From: Neurospora tetraspora
Taxonomy: Eukaryota; Ascomycota; Sordariomycetes; Sordariales; Sordariaceae
Direction of reading: 5' to 3'
NCBI RefSeq assembly: GCF_033439725.1
Contig: NW_026944387.1
Location: 1,736,001 to 1,800,000, forward strand
Length of the DNA: 64,000 bases
Positions 10,799-19,724 of this stretch are shown piece after piece. The stretch's first letter is position 1. Each line of letters starts with the position of its first letter. Under the pieces are notes generated by a model that was not told the DNA's origin, did not search any database, and saw nothing but the letters and a program-made list of their open reading frames with translations. Position numbers and translations under genes: made by a program.

Positions 10799-11530
10799 GA
10801 TGTTGAGGCGAGTCTGGCAAGGTCATCTCCAAGAAGGTCGAGGTCAAAGTTGGCAAATCGTAAGGGGCCAAGTGCATGGCGGCAGTCCCAGTTGCGGTTT
10901 ATATATGTTTAATTCCAAATGCAAGTTCGAACCAACAGCTTTCCATCTCGGAGAGTAACAGCTCTTTTCCACTGTCTTCTTGCTGTTCTTTGCTTCATGC
11001 TCGTCACCCTGATTTCTCCGGCACGTTCTTGCTTCTGCGGAAGCGTGCCCCTTACCACAAGTCTACGTATCTGAGGCATCTGTTTACTCTCAATGACTAC
11101 ATCCTGAACGTTCGAAACCTTCCAGGTTGGATATTCATATGCTCCACCCAGTCCAAATCCTTCACTTATAGTAGGATATCCGGTGAATACCTGGATTATT
11201 CAGGTCTCTGAACCTCCAACCTTGACGTTTGGCTCGCGACCATGGAGCCAGGTCACCGGGCGACCGTAAAATGGTTTCTCCCATAAGTTGAGCGGTCGAC
11301 ATGTCCTCGCTCCCAAAGTATTTTCCCTTTTCAACTCAGGTCATCACAAACCGATAACCATCCACCTCAATCTTGACTCCGGTCATTAGCACCTCATCTT
11401 CCAGATCTTCGGTCATCGACCGACACATACCTGAACACCTTTCAAGGTAAGCCTATCACCCACAACCTAGACAATTCACATCATATCGCTGACCATCTAC
11501 TCTAAGGAAGTTCGCTTTCCTTCAGTCACG
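10799..11530. other. Intergenic region with the 11531 gene leader
   Basis: The distal part has no gene. A probable 5'UTR intron of the next gene runs from GTAAGC at 11447 to TTCAG at 11525. Confidence 0.5.
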
Positions 11531-11965
11531 ATGCCAAGAACCCTCGCTACAGCACGCGGGCGCTGTCCCCAGAAGGCCGCCTTGAAGGAACAAGGCATTA
11601 ACCCCAACAAGCTCCTCTCAAGCTCGCGAGTTACGCCGCGGCGTATGACCGCCGAGTCCAAACCTCCCCGTCCTCGGTGCCGTCAGACCACCGAGAAGAT
11701 CTTCCAATTTGCGCTCGGAGAAGTCCATGCTTCGGACAAGAGCTTTCAGACCGAAAGCGTTCCCCAACCCCCGAAAGAAGAGAAGGCGGAAGCGCACCGC
11801 GAAGTGAAGCAGGAGGTTGTCGACAGGAAGAGGACCGCGGAAAAAGAGATCCCCACGAGGAGGACCATGAAGAGGAAGATCGCGAAGAGGCCAATCGCAA
11901 AGAAGTCGATTGCGAAGGAGTCGACCGTGAAGAAGAAGGTCGTCAAGAGGGAAGGGAAATCCTAA
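11531..11965 (+). CDS. NPNK-family Lys/Arg-rich protein
   Basis: A 144-residue protein. The N-terminus MPRTLATARGRCPQKAALK is followed by GINPNKLLSSS and VTPRRMTAESK, matching gene 12629 position by position (TLASARG, GINPNKRL, VPQRMTA). The middle is Gln/Glu/Lys-rich and the end is a chain of basic pentads (KRKIAKRPIAKKSIAKES), a strong nuclear-localisation-like tail. Unlike 12629 it has no chromodomain. The leader contains a probable intron (11447-11525; GTAAGC ... CTGACC ... TTCAG) ending five bases before the ATG. A GTATGT donor lies 24 bases after the stop, so a 3'UTR intron is possible. The function is unknown; it is probably nuclear and basic. Confidence 0.75.
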   Translation: MPRTLATARGRCPQKAALKEQGINPNKLLSSSRVTPRRMTAESKPPRPRCRQTTEKIFQFALGEVHASDKSFQTESVPQPPKEEKAEAHREVKQEVVDRKRTAEKEIPTRRTMKRKIAKRPIAKKSIAKESTVKKKVVKREGKS

Positions 11966-12628
11966 GCCTCTCCGGCTAGGTAAAGGAGGTATGTAGAGGT
12001 AGACAAAGGACCCATGCCACGTGAACTTGGTTACTGAGCGGGCTCTGACCTTGAGGGTGTTTGATTTCATAGGAAATATTGCCATATCGCCGCTTGACGT
12101 CCGATAACACACAAGTCTCGCGTCACCAACTTTTCACGAGATTTGATAACCATAGAACTTGACCATTTCTTTGTTGGAAGGCGGAGGTGGAGTGCTTGGA
12201 AACTTTCAAGTTGTACATGGCTGAGGGTGAGCAATGTTTGGAGATAATGTGGCAATATCGATATTGTCCGAGGAAGCAGTAAACAAAGCAATCTATCAGA
12301 CAATGATTTGAGTCGCCCATCTTTGTGTCGTCCCTTTTTGGGTCGTGCCCCTTTGCGTCGTCCCCCTTTGAACAGTCTACCTTTGAGTCGTCTACCTTTG
12401 TTTCGTCCGGCTTTGTGTCGTCTGCCTTTGAGTCGTCTACCATCAAGTCGCCTTCGAGTCGCACCCTCGAGTCTTTCCTCCTCTAACAACATATCTCTCT
12501 GATTACCAGTTTCCAACACATATATAAACTCCATTGAAGGTGAGCATAGAAGATGCCATCCACATTTTTCCAGTTTAACAACATTGCTAATTGTCTCCCC
12601 TTCAGCAATCCGTTTGCCTACAACCACA
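11966..12628. other. Spacer with minisatellite and the 12629 gene leader
   Basis: The spacer holds a 15-bp minisatellite (listed separately) and a 5'UTR intron for the next gene at 12540-12605 (GTGAGC ... GCTAATT ... CTTCAG). Nothing else is recognised. Confidence 0.55.
12307..12470 (+). repeat. 15-bp minisatellite
   Basis: About ten imperfect tandem copies of a unit close to CTTTGNGTCGTCNNC. Because the period is a multiple of three, both strands stay open; the minus strand reads as a DDxKx repeat. It lies in the promoter region of the 12629 gene, 160-320 bp before its ATG. Confidence 0.75.
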
Positions 12629-13543
12629 ATGCCTAAGAGGACGCTCGCTTCCGCCCGTGGGGCGCACTCAGACAAGGCCCAGGGGATCAACCCCAACAAG
12701 CGTCTCGTAGGGATGAATATTCGTACCGTTCCGCAAAGGATGACCGCGCAGGCCGAACCTTCAGGCCCCGGGGAGGAACCCGAGGAGGAACCCGCTGAGG
12801 AGGAACCCGAAGAGGAATCCGAAGAGGAACCAGCAGCCAAGAAGCGCAAGACAACAAAAGCGGCGGGCGGGAAGAGGAAGAGGGCATCTAATGACGAGGA
12901 TGAGAACGAGGACGAGGACGAAGAGGAAGCCGAGGAGGAGAGCGAGGCCGAAAGACCTAAGAAGAAAGCGAAACCCGCCGCCAACAAAAAGGCTGGCAAG
13001 GGCAAGGGCAAGTCTCCGAAGAAGAAGAAGAAAGCGTCAAACAAGGCCAAGGAGCCCGAAGAACCCGAAGAACCCTATAATCCAAACCAGTTGTGGGCGG
13101 TCCGGGACATTATTTCGCAGCGGACTACTTCAGAAGGCGTACTCCAATACTATGTCGACTGGGAACCCACGAATGGTAGGAAATGGGATCCAACTTGGGT
13201 AAGTCCTGACACCCTGTTCTGTTTTGTTTTGTTTTCATATGCAGTTTACTAATCACTATTGCGTGGTGTACAGGAGCCGGCCGAAAATGTTGTGGACACA
13301 TCACCAGAGATAATCGCTGAATGGGAAGAGAGAAGGGCCCAGAGGGCGATAAGTGAAGAGGAAGTCATGGCCGAGGCCGTAGACCCTGATGATATTGAGG
13401 TGGAGGATGTGCCCGAGGAGGAGATGCCCGACGAGGAGGTGCGCAGAGAAATTGTCTATGGCAGGAGGAGGGCAGGCCCAAAGCCGATGACGAAGTCGAA
13501 GTATCCGGGGAAGAAGCTTGTCGCTATGACTGCTCCTAAGTAG
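12629..13543 (+). CDS. NPNK-family protein with a C-terminal chromodomain
   Basis: Two exons, 12629-13198 and 13274-13543, joined across a 75-nt intron (GTAAGT ... TACTAATC ... TACAG); 279 residues. The N-terminus MPKRTLASARGAHSDKAQ is followed by GINPNKRLVGM and VPQRMTAQ (family signature). Residues about 50-140 are acidic EEPEEEP repeats and then a basic Lys-rich block (KKKAKPAANKKAGKGKGK). A chromodomain follows at about 155-200: LWAVRDIISQR, LQYYVDWEP, WDPTW|EPAENV. The expected aromatic cage positions are Trp, Trp and a Trp near WDP/TWEP. The intron falls exactly before the EP of TWEP. The C-terminus ends PGKKLVAMTAPK, repeating the LVAMTAP motif of gene 15605. Chromodomains of this type bind methylated Lys on histone H3, so a chromatin reader is likely by family. 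It is the only array member with a whole recognisable domain. A GTATGT donor lies 6 bases after the stop (possible 3'UTR intron to 13621). Confidence 0.85.
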
Positions 13544-14391
13544 ATAAGGTATGTGTACATCTATGATCGACCCATTCCACCTATCTATATCTTAGTGTGC
13601 TAGTACTGACCGAAAGTTTAGCCTATCCAGGGAGCACAAGAATGGCGCCGCTGAAAATGTTCGGCCAAACTTCAAGTGGTTGTGTTGCGACCCAGCCTTT
13701 GTCTGATTCGAAGTCACCCGACCGGCAATTTCTTTGTTCGATGGTGAAGGCGGAATGTCTGAAAGGCGTTTTACGGAAGTGGAATGAGAAAGGAGCATAG
13801 AGGTATGACTCGGAGATAAACAGCAACATTGGAATTGTGAGCACATGTCCCAGCCAAGCAATGTAGTACTAGAGAAAGGGAGAATGATTTCTGTGTATCA
13901 TAACGAAGGGTGGATGTAGGATGATAGACCCTACTGTTTTTTACAGCATATAGTATCTCATACCAACCATTCACAAAACCATGTTCAATCACGCCTCTAT
14001 GTTAATTTCACTCTGTAAGTATTTAGGTCAAACCTAGGTGGCACATAGCTTGTGTTGTTGGAGGAGAAATCATGAGTGTCTCAGGAGTCATCGGTCGCGT
14101 AGTTTGAGCCTGATGCATGAGTTTGCGGCATCAGAATCATACAACGAACAAACATCGGCATCCCTTAACCTACGATTCAAATTGTGCATATGAATGATGA
14201 CCCTGCGTTACCCGTTGTGTCTTTATGTCCTGCTCCCCCAGATATCCAGGTCTTCGAGTCGTTCCGTGAAAGTCGACCGGTCACGGCAGCATGATTTCTT
14301 TGTCGTAAAGAATTGTCTAGCGTTACATCTACTACTTCCCCCACGAACAAATCAGATCAACTTCCTTTTGGCCGCTTACAAAAGATACAAG
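13544..14391. other. Intergenic region
   Basis: It begins with a likely 3'UTR intron of the chromodomain gene (13549-13621, GTATGT ... TACTGAC ... TTTAG). The remainder has no supported gene. Confidence 0.45.
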
Positions 14392-14854
14392 ATGGGCAGG
14401 TCCATCGCCGGCATGCGCGCTTCCCGAGAGAATGAGGCCGAGAGGAAGGCGGCGTCGAGATCACAGGGCAAGAACCCAAATAAACTTCTTACGGCAGCGG
14501 CTCAAGCAGCTGGCAATCCTCTTACTAGCCCCCAGAGAATGGGTAGGTATTAAGGCTGGAGCATCGAAAGTCAGCTCTGGTGAGGTCAAGGAGAAGATGG
14601 AGGAGAAACAGAGCGGAGATGTCGCCGCCGAGAAGGGCAAGGCCGTTGATGACGAAGAGGGAACCACCCAAGCGCAAAATAAGAGAAGAACTAGAAGCTC
14701 CAGGATTGTTTCCGAGGATACAGAAAATGAAGAAGACGATGAGGATACAATCCAAGCCAAGAGGAGGAGGAGAGACAGCGGAGGCCGCGAGATGGTCGCC
14801 GAAAAATCCCAGGAAGACGAAGGCGCAGATGTCGATGACGAGATTTATGATTAG
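14392..14854 (+). CDS. NPNK-family protein with a broken or cryptically spliced frame
   Basis: The frame from ATG 14392 gives MGRSIAGMRASRENEAERK, then GKNPNKLLTAAAQAAG and TSPQRMG, then stops at 14553 (53 residues). Its start matches gene 10010 (MGRS...RASRE...NPNK) and the PQRM motif matches 12629. A second frame running to 14854 encodes an acidic/basic tail (SSGEVKEKMEEK, KRRTRSSRIVSEDTENEEDD, KRRRRDSGG, DDEIYD) of the kind found in the other members. Joining the two needs a +1 shift near 14540. A GGTAGGTATTAAG stretch sits exactly after PQRM; losing those 13 bases would restore the frame as PQRM-AGASK. No convincing full-length intron is present, although GTAGGT at 14543 is a fair donor and an AG at 14618 would also restore frame. 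It is either a recently disrupted member or a 53-residue peptide gene. Confidence 0.55.
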
Positions 14855-15604
14855 TGCCATAGTGGTCGGGGGTGCCAGATAATTAGCCTAGAGGTAGGTA
14901 CCTTACGTTATACTCTGTACGGGCGCTTCAAAATGTGGCCGTGGCCAGTAACGCCGAGATCCAGAGACCGCATGCAGTTAGGACACTCATAAATATTTTC
15001 CCAGTCAGTTTTGTTCAGCGCAAGACAACCACAGGCTCAATCACGTCTATTACACATCCTCTGTCCTAGACATTTAACTGCCAGTGAAGAGCAGATATTC
15101 GCCCCAATAAAACATCCCCATAATGGACATCGGCAAACCGTATTCGACACAAAGAGTGAAGTGATCAAAACACCTCCTCTACAGGAAGCAGCAACCGCTG
15201 CTCGCGAACCTGTATACGGAGGATTAACCTACTTATTCACATTCACTGGCCCTGTTCTTGGTGCCCCAGACGTACCGAGATTGGGCGTGACTTTGCGACC
15301 TTAAACCTTCACCTTTTGAACATTTAATACCTTCACTGTCCACCCTAGATCGCTTCCGAACTTGGAGGCTCCCTCACTAGTATTTAGAGCGCATCCCATC
15401 ATTCCAGAGTTATTTTCATTCTGCTACAAACAACATCTTCCACCCCAGTCACAAGCAAACCGGACAACCACTTCCCAGGAAACATTCCATCTCTCCAGCG
15501 TTGCCCGACCAAACAATCCAAGACTTTCAATGTATGCCACCCATCTACCACCTCATACTAGCTTGAGCTAACGTATATAATCTCTAGCAAGCCCTTCCAG
15601 CAAA
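14855..15604. other. Intergenic region and promoter of the 15605 gene
   Basis: The last 300 bases carry the promoter cassette shared by the next four genes (listed separately). The rest shows no gene. Confidence 0.5.
15328..15587 (+). promoter_or_regulatory. Shared promoter cassette, copy 1, with 5'UTR intron
   Basis: CCTTCACTGTCCACC at about 15330, an ACTTGGAGGCTCCC-like segment, TATTTAGA at 15381, then a leader containing a 56-nt intron at 15532-15587 (GTATGC ... GAGCTAAC ... CTCTAG). The same order and spacing recur before 16991, 18059 and 19442. Confidence 0.65.
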
Positions 15605-16238
15605 ATGGCTACCACTAAGAAGACGATCAAAGGTCTGCGCGCTTCCATTCGCAACCGCAAGACCGAGAAGACCGCGGCCAAATCGACAAGACGCTTGGTC
15701 GCAATGACTGCCCCGCCGCCCTCGTCGTCGTCGTCTTCGTCGTCTTCTAGGGCCGAGACCACCAACAACAGCGCTGCAGTTGATTTTGCCTCCGACTATG
15801 GCAGCGCTACCAACGACGGCAACGTCACCAACCCGAACGACACCACCGATGTTGAACAGAACGCTGAGAAAGCTTCATCGAAAGACATCGACAAATGGAA
15901 GTCCAACTCTGGCAGTGCCAAGCGTTGGCGCCTCGCCCAGCGACGTCTGGCGGAGCAGGCTGCGAAGCAAGAGGCCGAGCGTCAGACACCAGAGGAGGCC
16001 GCTCGCGCGGCATCTGTCAGACTCGCTCGACAGAATAGATCCGCCGAGAACCATCTACGGGTAAGTAATGGAAGTCACCGTTACCTTATCCTAGAGTACT
16101 TTATCTCAATGGAGACGACGAACGTTGGCTGGCAATCCGCAGGAAATGGTTGAATTTTGGAAGACACAGCCAGGAGTCGAGGTCAAGATCGTGAACCTTA
16201 AGACATCTGAGTCAGCGGTGAAGCGCGAAAAGGAGTAA
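15605..16238 (+). CDS. Array member with LVAMTAP motif and Ala/Glu/Arg-rich helix
   Basis: Two exons, 15605-16060 and 16143-16238, with an 82-nt intron (GTAAGT ... CCGCAG); 183 residues. The start MATTKKTIKGLRASIRNRK and STRRLVAMTAPPP correspond to the RAS and K/R-RLVxM / MTA segments of the 10-14 kb members, though NPNK itself is replaced by KSTR. A run of nine Ser follows at about residues 39-47. An Asn/Asp/Thr-rich segment comes next, then a predicted amphipathic helix (about 110-155: KRWRLAQRRLAEQAAKQEAE). The second exon adds EMVEFWKTQPGVEVKIVNL and ends KREKE. Without splicing the frame would end at 16153 in an unlike tail, so splicing is favoured. It links the NPNK genes upstream to the promoter-sharing genes downstream. 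The function is unknown. Confidence 0.7.
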
Positions 16239-16990
16239 CGTGTCGTACACGACATCAACCTAGAGAATGAAACATGAAGCAAACTGGTAGAACGCGCTTA
16301 CAGCTGGAAGTGTGAAAGAATTCATAGACTTTATGTTCCTTGCAAAACATGATGAAATAACAAAGTATCCTAGAGCATATTGTATTTGTACCATATCTCA
16401 CGAGGCGTGATCTACCCGTACCCTCGAAGGATTACTATAGTCTCTTATAGATAGAAGGATCAGGATAGAAATTCAAACCTACCTGATCATAATATCACCT
16501 CAACAACTACATACAGGTAGTAAACGGGTGGAAACTGGGGATGGAACGTCAACCCTACCTGAATATAGCTCTGATACTACATGGACACTGTGCTCCTCTG
16601 CCTCTTAGCTTCTTCTAGAACGAACCTCAATATCTTCCAGATTCGATAACAGGCAACCTGGGAGGCTCGGACCATTCACCTGGGATGCAAAGATTCACGT
16701 ATTGGATTTTCGCCAGTGAACCTTGAATCCCTTCACTGGTCACCGTTCGGTAAATTACGACCTTGGCGCTTCCCAATTTCGTATTTAAAGGCTCAATCCA
16801 CCACTCGAAACTTCTTCCTTTGCTTCCAAAACATCCTCCTGCACCTTCCAGTCCACAGAAAGTCGTCCACTCCGAAACACCCTACTACACTTTTCAACTT
16901 CACCAATGTATGTAGCGCATCGACTACTACCTTACCTGTATATAACAATTACCACTTATTTACCCTGCCTCTAGCAACGTCATTCCGAAA
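16239..16990. other. Intergenic region and promoter of the 16991 gene
   Basis: AT-moderate spacer with no gene. The proximal 280 bases are the second copy of the shared promoter cassette. Confidence 0.5.
16720..16974 (+). promoter_or_regulatory. Shared promoter cassette, copy 2, with 5'UTR intron
   Basis: CCTTGAATCCCTTCACTGGT at 16721-16740, then AATTACGACCTTGGCGCTTC, TATTTAAA at 16782-16789, and a 67-nt leader intron at 16908-16974 (GTATGT ... CTCTAG) containing a CGCATCGA segment also present in copy 4. It is 209 bp from TATTTAAA to the ATG. Confidence 0.7.
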
Positions 16991-17185
16991 ATGGACAAGA
17001 AAAGCGCCAAAGACGTCCCCGCATCCACCGCCGCTCGCCCCGTCGAGAAGGCGGCACCCGCCAACAATAAGCCCAAAGTACCTCTAGACAGCTCGCGCCG
17101 TGCGCTTGAGATTCATCTTGTCAGTGAGCAACTGCTCTTGATGATGCGGGAGGTGCAAGATGCGCAAGAGAAAACGGTTTCCTAG
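16991..17185 (+). CDS. Tiny array protein with C-terminal helix
   Basis: A 64-residue protein: Lys/Ala/Pro-rich first half (KSAKDVPASTAARPVEKAA), then ANNKPKVPLDSSRRALEIHL and LLLMMREVQDAQEK. The last 35 residues should form a hydrophobic-face helix and align with the ends of genes 18059 and 19442 (pattern NNK..SS..ALE.....ILL...EVQ/KEAQ). No signal peptide is present. The start has a CGAAAATGG context 17 bases after the acceptor of the 5'UTR intron. Thirty-four bases after the TAG there is a second intron-like sequence (17220-17285: GTATGT ... CCGCTAACTCG ... GCAG), so the transcript may have a 3'UTR intron. The short helix may mediate dimerisation with its paralogues; this is inference. Confidence 0.6.
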   Translation: MDKKSAKDVPASTAARPVEKAAPANNKPKVPLDSSRRALEIHLVSEQLLLMMREVQDAQEKTVS

Positions 17186-18058
17186 GTATCAGAGGAGTCC
17201 GCCCTCCTCCATTTAGAAGGTATGTAAGATACCTCCCTTCTTCTACGAAAATATCTGTACATTGTCAACCGCTAACTCGAAGCAGCCGGGGCCTGTTTTG
17301 AAACACTGCGACAAAAGGTACCTTACCTACCTCTACTTCACTCAACCTACGGAGCACGACATAACTCGGCAATGGTTGGGAAGCAGTGACGTTGGGGGTA
17401 ATTTGGATCAAAGTCTGGCCTGAAGAACTTGAGGGGACATCGGAGAAGATGGTAGAAATTCGCAATAGCGGTTGTGCTTTTGGAGGTTTGCTTATGAGAT
17501 AGGCCTGGTTCGTTCTTCAGTTTTTCGAAAGCATTAGCACCTCTACCTAGATAGTTTTCGTCTAAAGCGAAGGGCTGGAAGTCAAGGGCGGTTTTACTTG
17601 CCTTAATTGTTCGTCTGATATCGCGCCAACAATGAGTGATTCTAGGTACCTACATACCTAGTAGGCTCCTTCCGTAGAGGTAACTCGCTCTTTCCAACTG
17701 GAAGTACGAAGAGTACCGCCAGCGTATGAACACCGACTTCCGACAAAAAAAAAAGCGTCACTGGTTTCCCCCTCACTAGAGGTATCGGTCGATTTTTTCC
17801 ACGGATGTTTGGCGTCACCCTTGATTGCCTTCATTACTCACCCTGGGTAAATTGCGGCCTCAGGACTTTTATATATCCATCCCGCGGATGTTTTTACAAT
17901 TCTCTCCAAACATCATCTTCCACAGAGCCTTCCACCTCGCAGCACCCTCCAACAACTTTCATATTCAACAACGTACGTGAATCATCCACCACACACGTAA
18001 ATTTACACAGTAATCACTTACTTACCTACTCTACGTCAGGCAAAACCATCTCGACAAA
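17186..18058. other. Intergenic region and promoter of the 18059 gene
   Basis: Contains the possible 3'UTR intron of the 16991 gene, TACCTA-type repeats near 17646-17662, and the third promoter cassette. No other gene is seen. Confidence 0.5.
17815..18039 (+). promoter_or_regulatory. Shared promoter cassette, copy 3, with 5'UTR intron
   Basis: CCTTGATTGCCTTCATTACT with CACCCTGGGTAAATTGCGGC (the counterpart of AATTACGACC in copy 2), TTTATATAT at 17868-17876, and a leader intron of 67 nt at 17973-18039 (GTACGT ... GTCAG). The order matches copies 1, 2 and 4. Confidence 0.6.
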
Positions 18059-18301
18059 ATGCCGGCCAAGGAGACATCCGACCATGCTTCCGAGACCGCC
18101 GAACATGTCGAAAACGTGACTACCCCCACTGCCGGCATGACATATGTCGCCAGCCCGAAAGTCACTTTGACGGCGCTTGCTTTAGAAGTTCTTCGGGTGC
18201 AGATCCTAGAGAAGATTTTGAGGGAGGTCAAGGACGAGGAGGCAGCTTCTCAAGCGAAGAAGCAGAGAGCTTCTAGAGCGGCTTCTAGAGCGAAGGAGTG
18301 A
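18059..18301 (+). CDS. Small array protein with C-terminal helix
   Basis: An 80-residue protein: polar Thr/Glu/Ala start (MPAKETSDHASETAEHVE), then VASPKVTLTALALEVLRVQI and LEKILREVKDEEAASQ, then a basic tail (KKQRASRAASRAKE). The helix LALEVLRVQILEKILREVKD lines up with those of 16991 and 19442 and has a clean Leu/Ile/Val face. Start context ACAAAATGCC. A GTAAGA donor and a CCGCTAACTCG branch-like sequence (18348 onward) lie after the stop and match the 3' intron of the 16991 gene almost word for word, so the two transcripts share structure at both ends. The function is unknown. Confidence 0.6.
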   Translation: MPAKETSDHASETAEHVENVTTPTAGMTYVASPKVTLTALALEVLRVQILEKILREVKDEEAASQAKKQRASRAASRAKE

Positions 18302-19441
18302 TTCCACAGTCGTCACTTCCATTGGTACCTATTCGTCCACAACCAAGGTAAGACGCCCTTCTTTCACTGTTCAAGCACGTTGTCGACCGCTAACTCGTGG
18401 GAGAGGGCATCCGTTCAACCCAGGTACCACCAACACAGCACGGCTCGGCATTGGTTCGGCTCCAGGATGAACTCCAAGTGCGCTTCGCGTGACGGTCATA
18501 AAGAGGGCGAGGCATCTCGATTCTGGAGATGTGAATGGAAAGACGTTTGGGGCATAGTACCTAGTAGACCGTACCTGTGCTAGGCCACGGCCTTGATCCG
18601 TTCTAGCGCATATGTTGCGGAAGACGTTAGCATGGTTCTGGTGTGAACAGAAGGGTTGAAAACAAGGGACAATCTCACCTGACCACAAATTCACTATTAC
18701 CTGAACATAAAGTGATCCCTTCTCGTAGAATTTTTTTGTAAAACTTTGTTGGTTCAATCCAGATGGAGCTGCGAATGGTACTATCAGGCCAAAAACACAA
18801 GATCTCCTCGAGCCAGCTTTAGCGACGTTGACGAAAAGAAGGAGACAATTAGGAAGAAACGAGGGACGATCGACGACCAGTCTAACTCGGCTAGGTACCT
18901 CCTTAGCTGGCGTCTGGCATAACCGGATGTGGAACCGAGATCCGAGGTCAACCTTTTGTTACCTCAACACACTCATCTTGCGTGAGCACTGAGCACTTCT
19001 TTCTGTCTCGTTGCTTGGCTTCTCCCAGAACCTTGAAGGAGACACCTTCAGGTTTGCAAGTAGGGGCAGGTTCGGAGCTATTCACCGACGTCCCGACGTC
19101 CTAGCTGTCTACAACCTTGGAAACCTACCCGCCGGCAGTAAACCTTGCATACATGTACCTTCACTGCCGCTTACCCCTTCACCGTCCCTCAATTTTATTG
19201 CGATCTTGGAGCCTCCCTTTTCCATATTTAAACCCATCCAGTACTCCCAGTTGGTTGATCTTTCTGTCTAAAACATCATCGTCCAACTTCCACTTCCAAG
19301 TCCACCGACAGAAAGTCGTCCACTCCCCAACTTACCACACTTAACTTTATCAATGTATGCGGCGCATCGAACACCTTATATAAAGGCCATCACTTACTTA
19401 CCACTACCGTATTTCTAGTACATACCCTCCTTAAAACCAAA
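18302..19441. other. Intergenic region and promoter of the 19442 gene
   Basis: Begins with a probable 3'UTR intron of the 18059 gene and ends with the fourth promoter cassette. No other gene is supported. Confidence 0.5.
19140..19418 (+). promoter_or_regulatory. Shared promoter cassette, copy 4, with 5'UTR intron
   Basis: ACCTTGCATACATGTACCTT then CACTGCC, GATCTTGGAGCCTCCC, ATATTTAAA at 19224-19232, a leader with CAGAAAGTCGTCCACTCC (also before gene 16991), and a 64-nt intron at 19355-19418 (GTATGC ... TTTCTAG). Confidence 0.7.
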
Positions 19442-19724
19442 ATGGAACCCAACAAGGTCACCGCCCCCGAGGAAACTCGCGCGGCCAGCGCGTCCCCCGC
19501 CCAGGAGACTGCTCTGAACAATAGTAAGACGCAATCAAACCGATTATAATGAGTAGTCCAAAGCTAACAAGTAGAAAGTGCGCAACATTTTTGTCTCAGA
19601 GGTCGAGAGCAGCTTGTCTCGCCACGCTTTGGAAACCATTGCGAAAAAAATCTTGCTGGTGACCAAGGAGGCCCAGGAGGCCAAGGGAGAGGCAACCGAG
19701 GAGAAAGCGACGGAGAAAGCTTGA
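19442..19724 (+). CDS. Tiny array protein with C-terminal helix (two exons)
   Basis: Exons 19442-19523 and 19600-19724, separated by a 76-nt intron (GTAAGA ... AGCTAACA ... TGTCTCAG); 68 residues. The first exon is Ala/Glu/Ser-rich (MEPNKVTAPEETRAASASPA) and ends ALNN. The second gives KVESSLSRHALETIAKKILL, VTKEAQEAKG and an Ala/Glu/Lys tail. Unspliced, the frame would stop at once after the donor, so splicing is needed. The NNK ... SS ... ALE ... ILL ... KEAQ pattern aligns with gene 16991. No signal peptide or membrane segment is present. It is the last member of the array, and the only one of the three helix genes whose coding region contains an intron. Confidence 0.65.

Noticed and set aside
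12067-13050. 327-codon minus-strand frame over the chromodomain gene
   Set aside because: It is created by the acidic GAG/GAA repeats and the 15-bp minisatellite read backwards. Antisense shadow.
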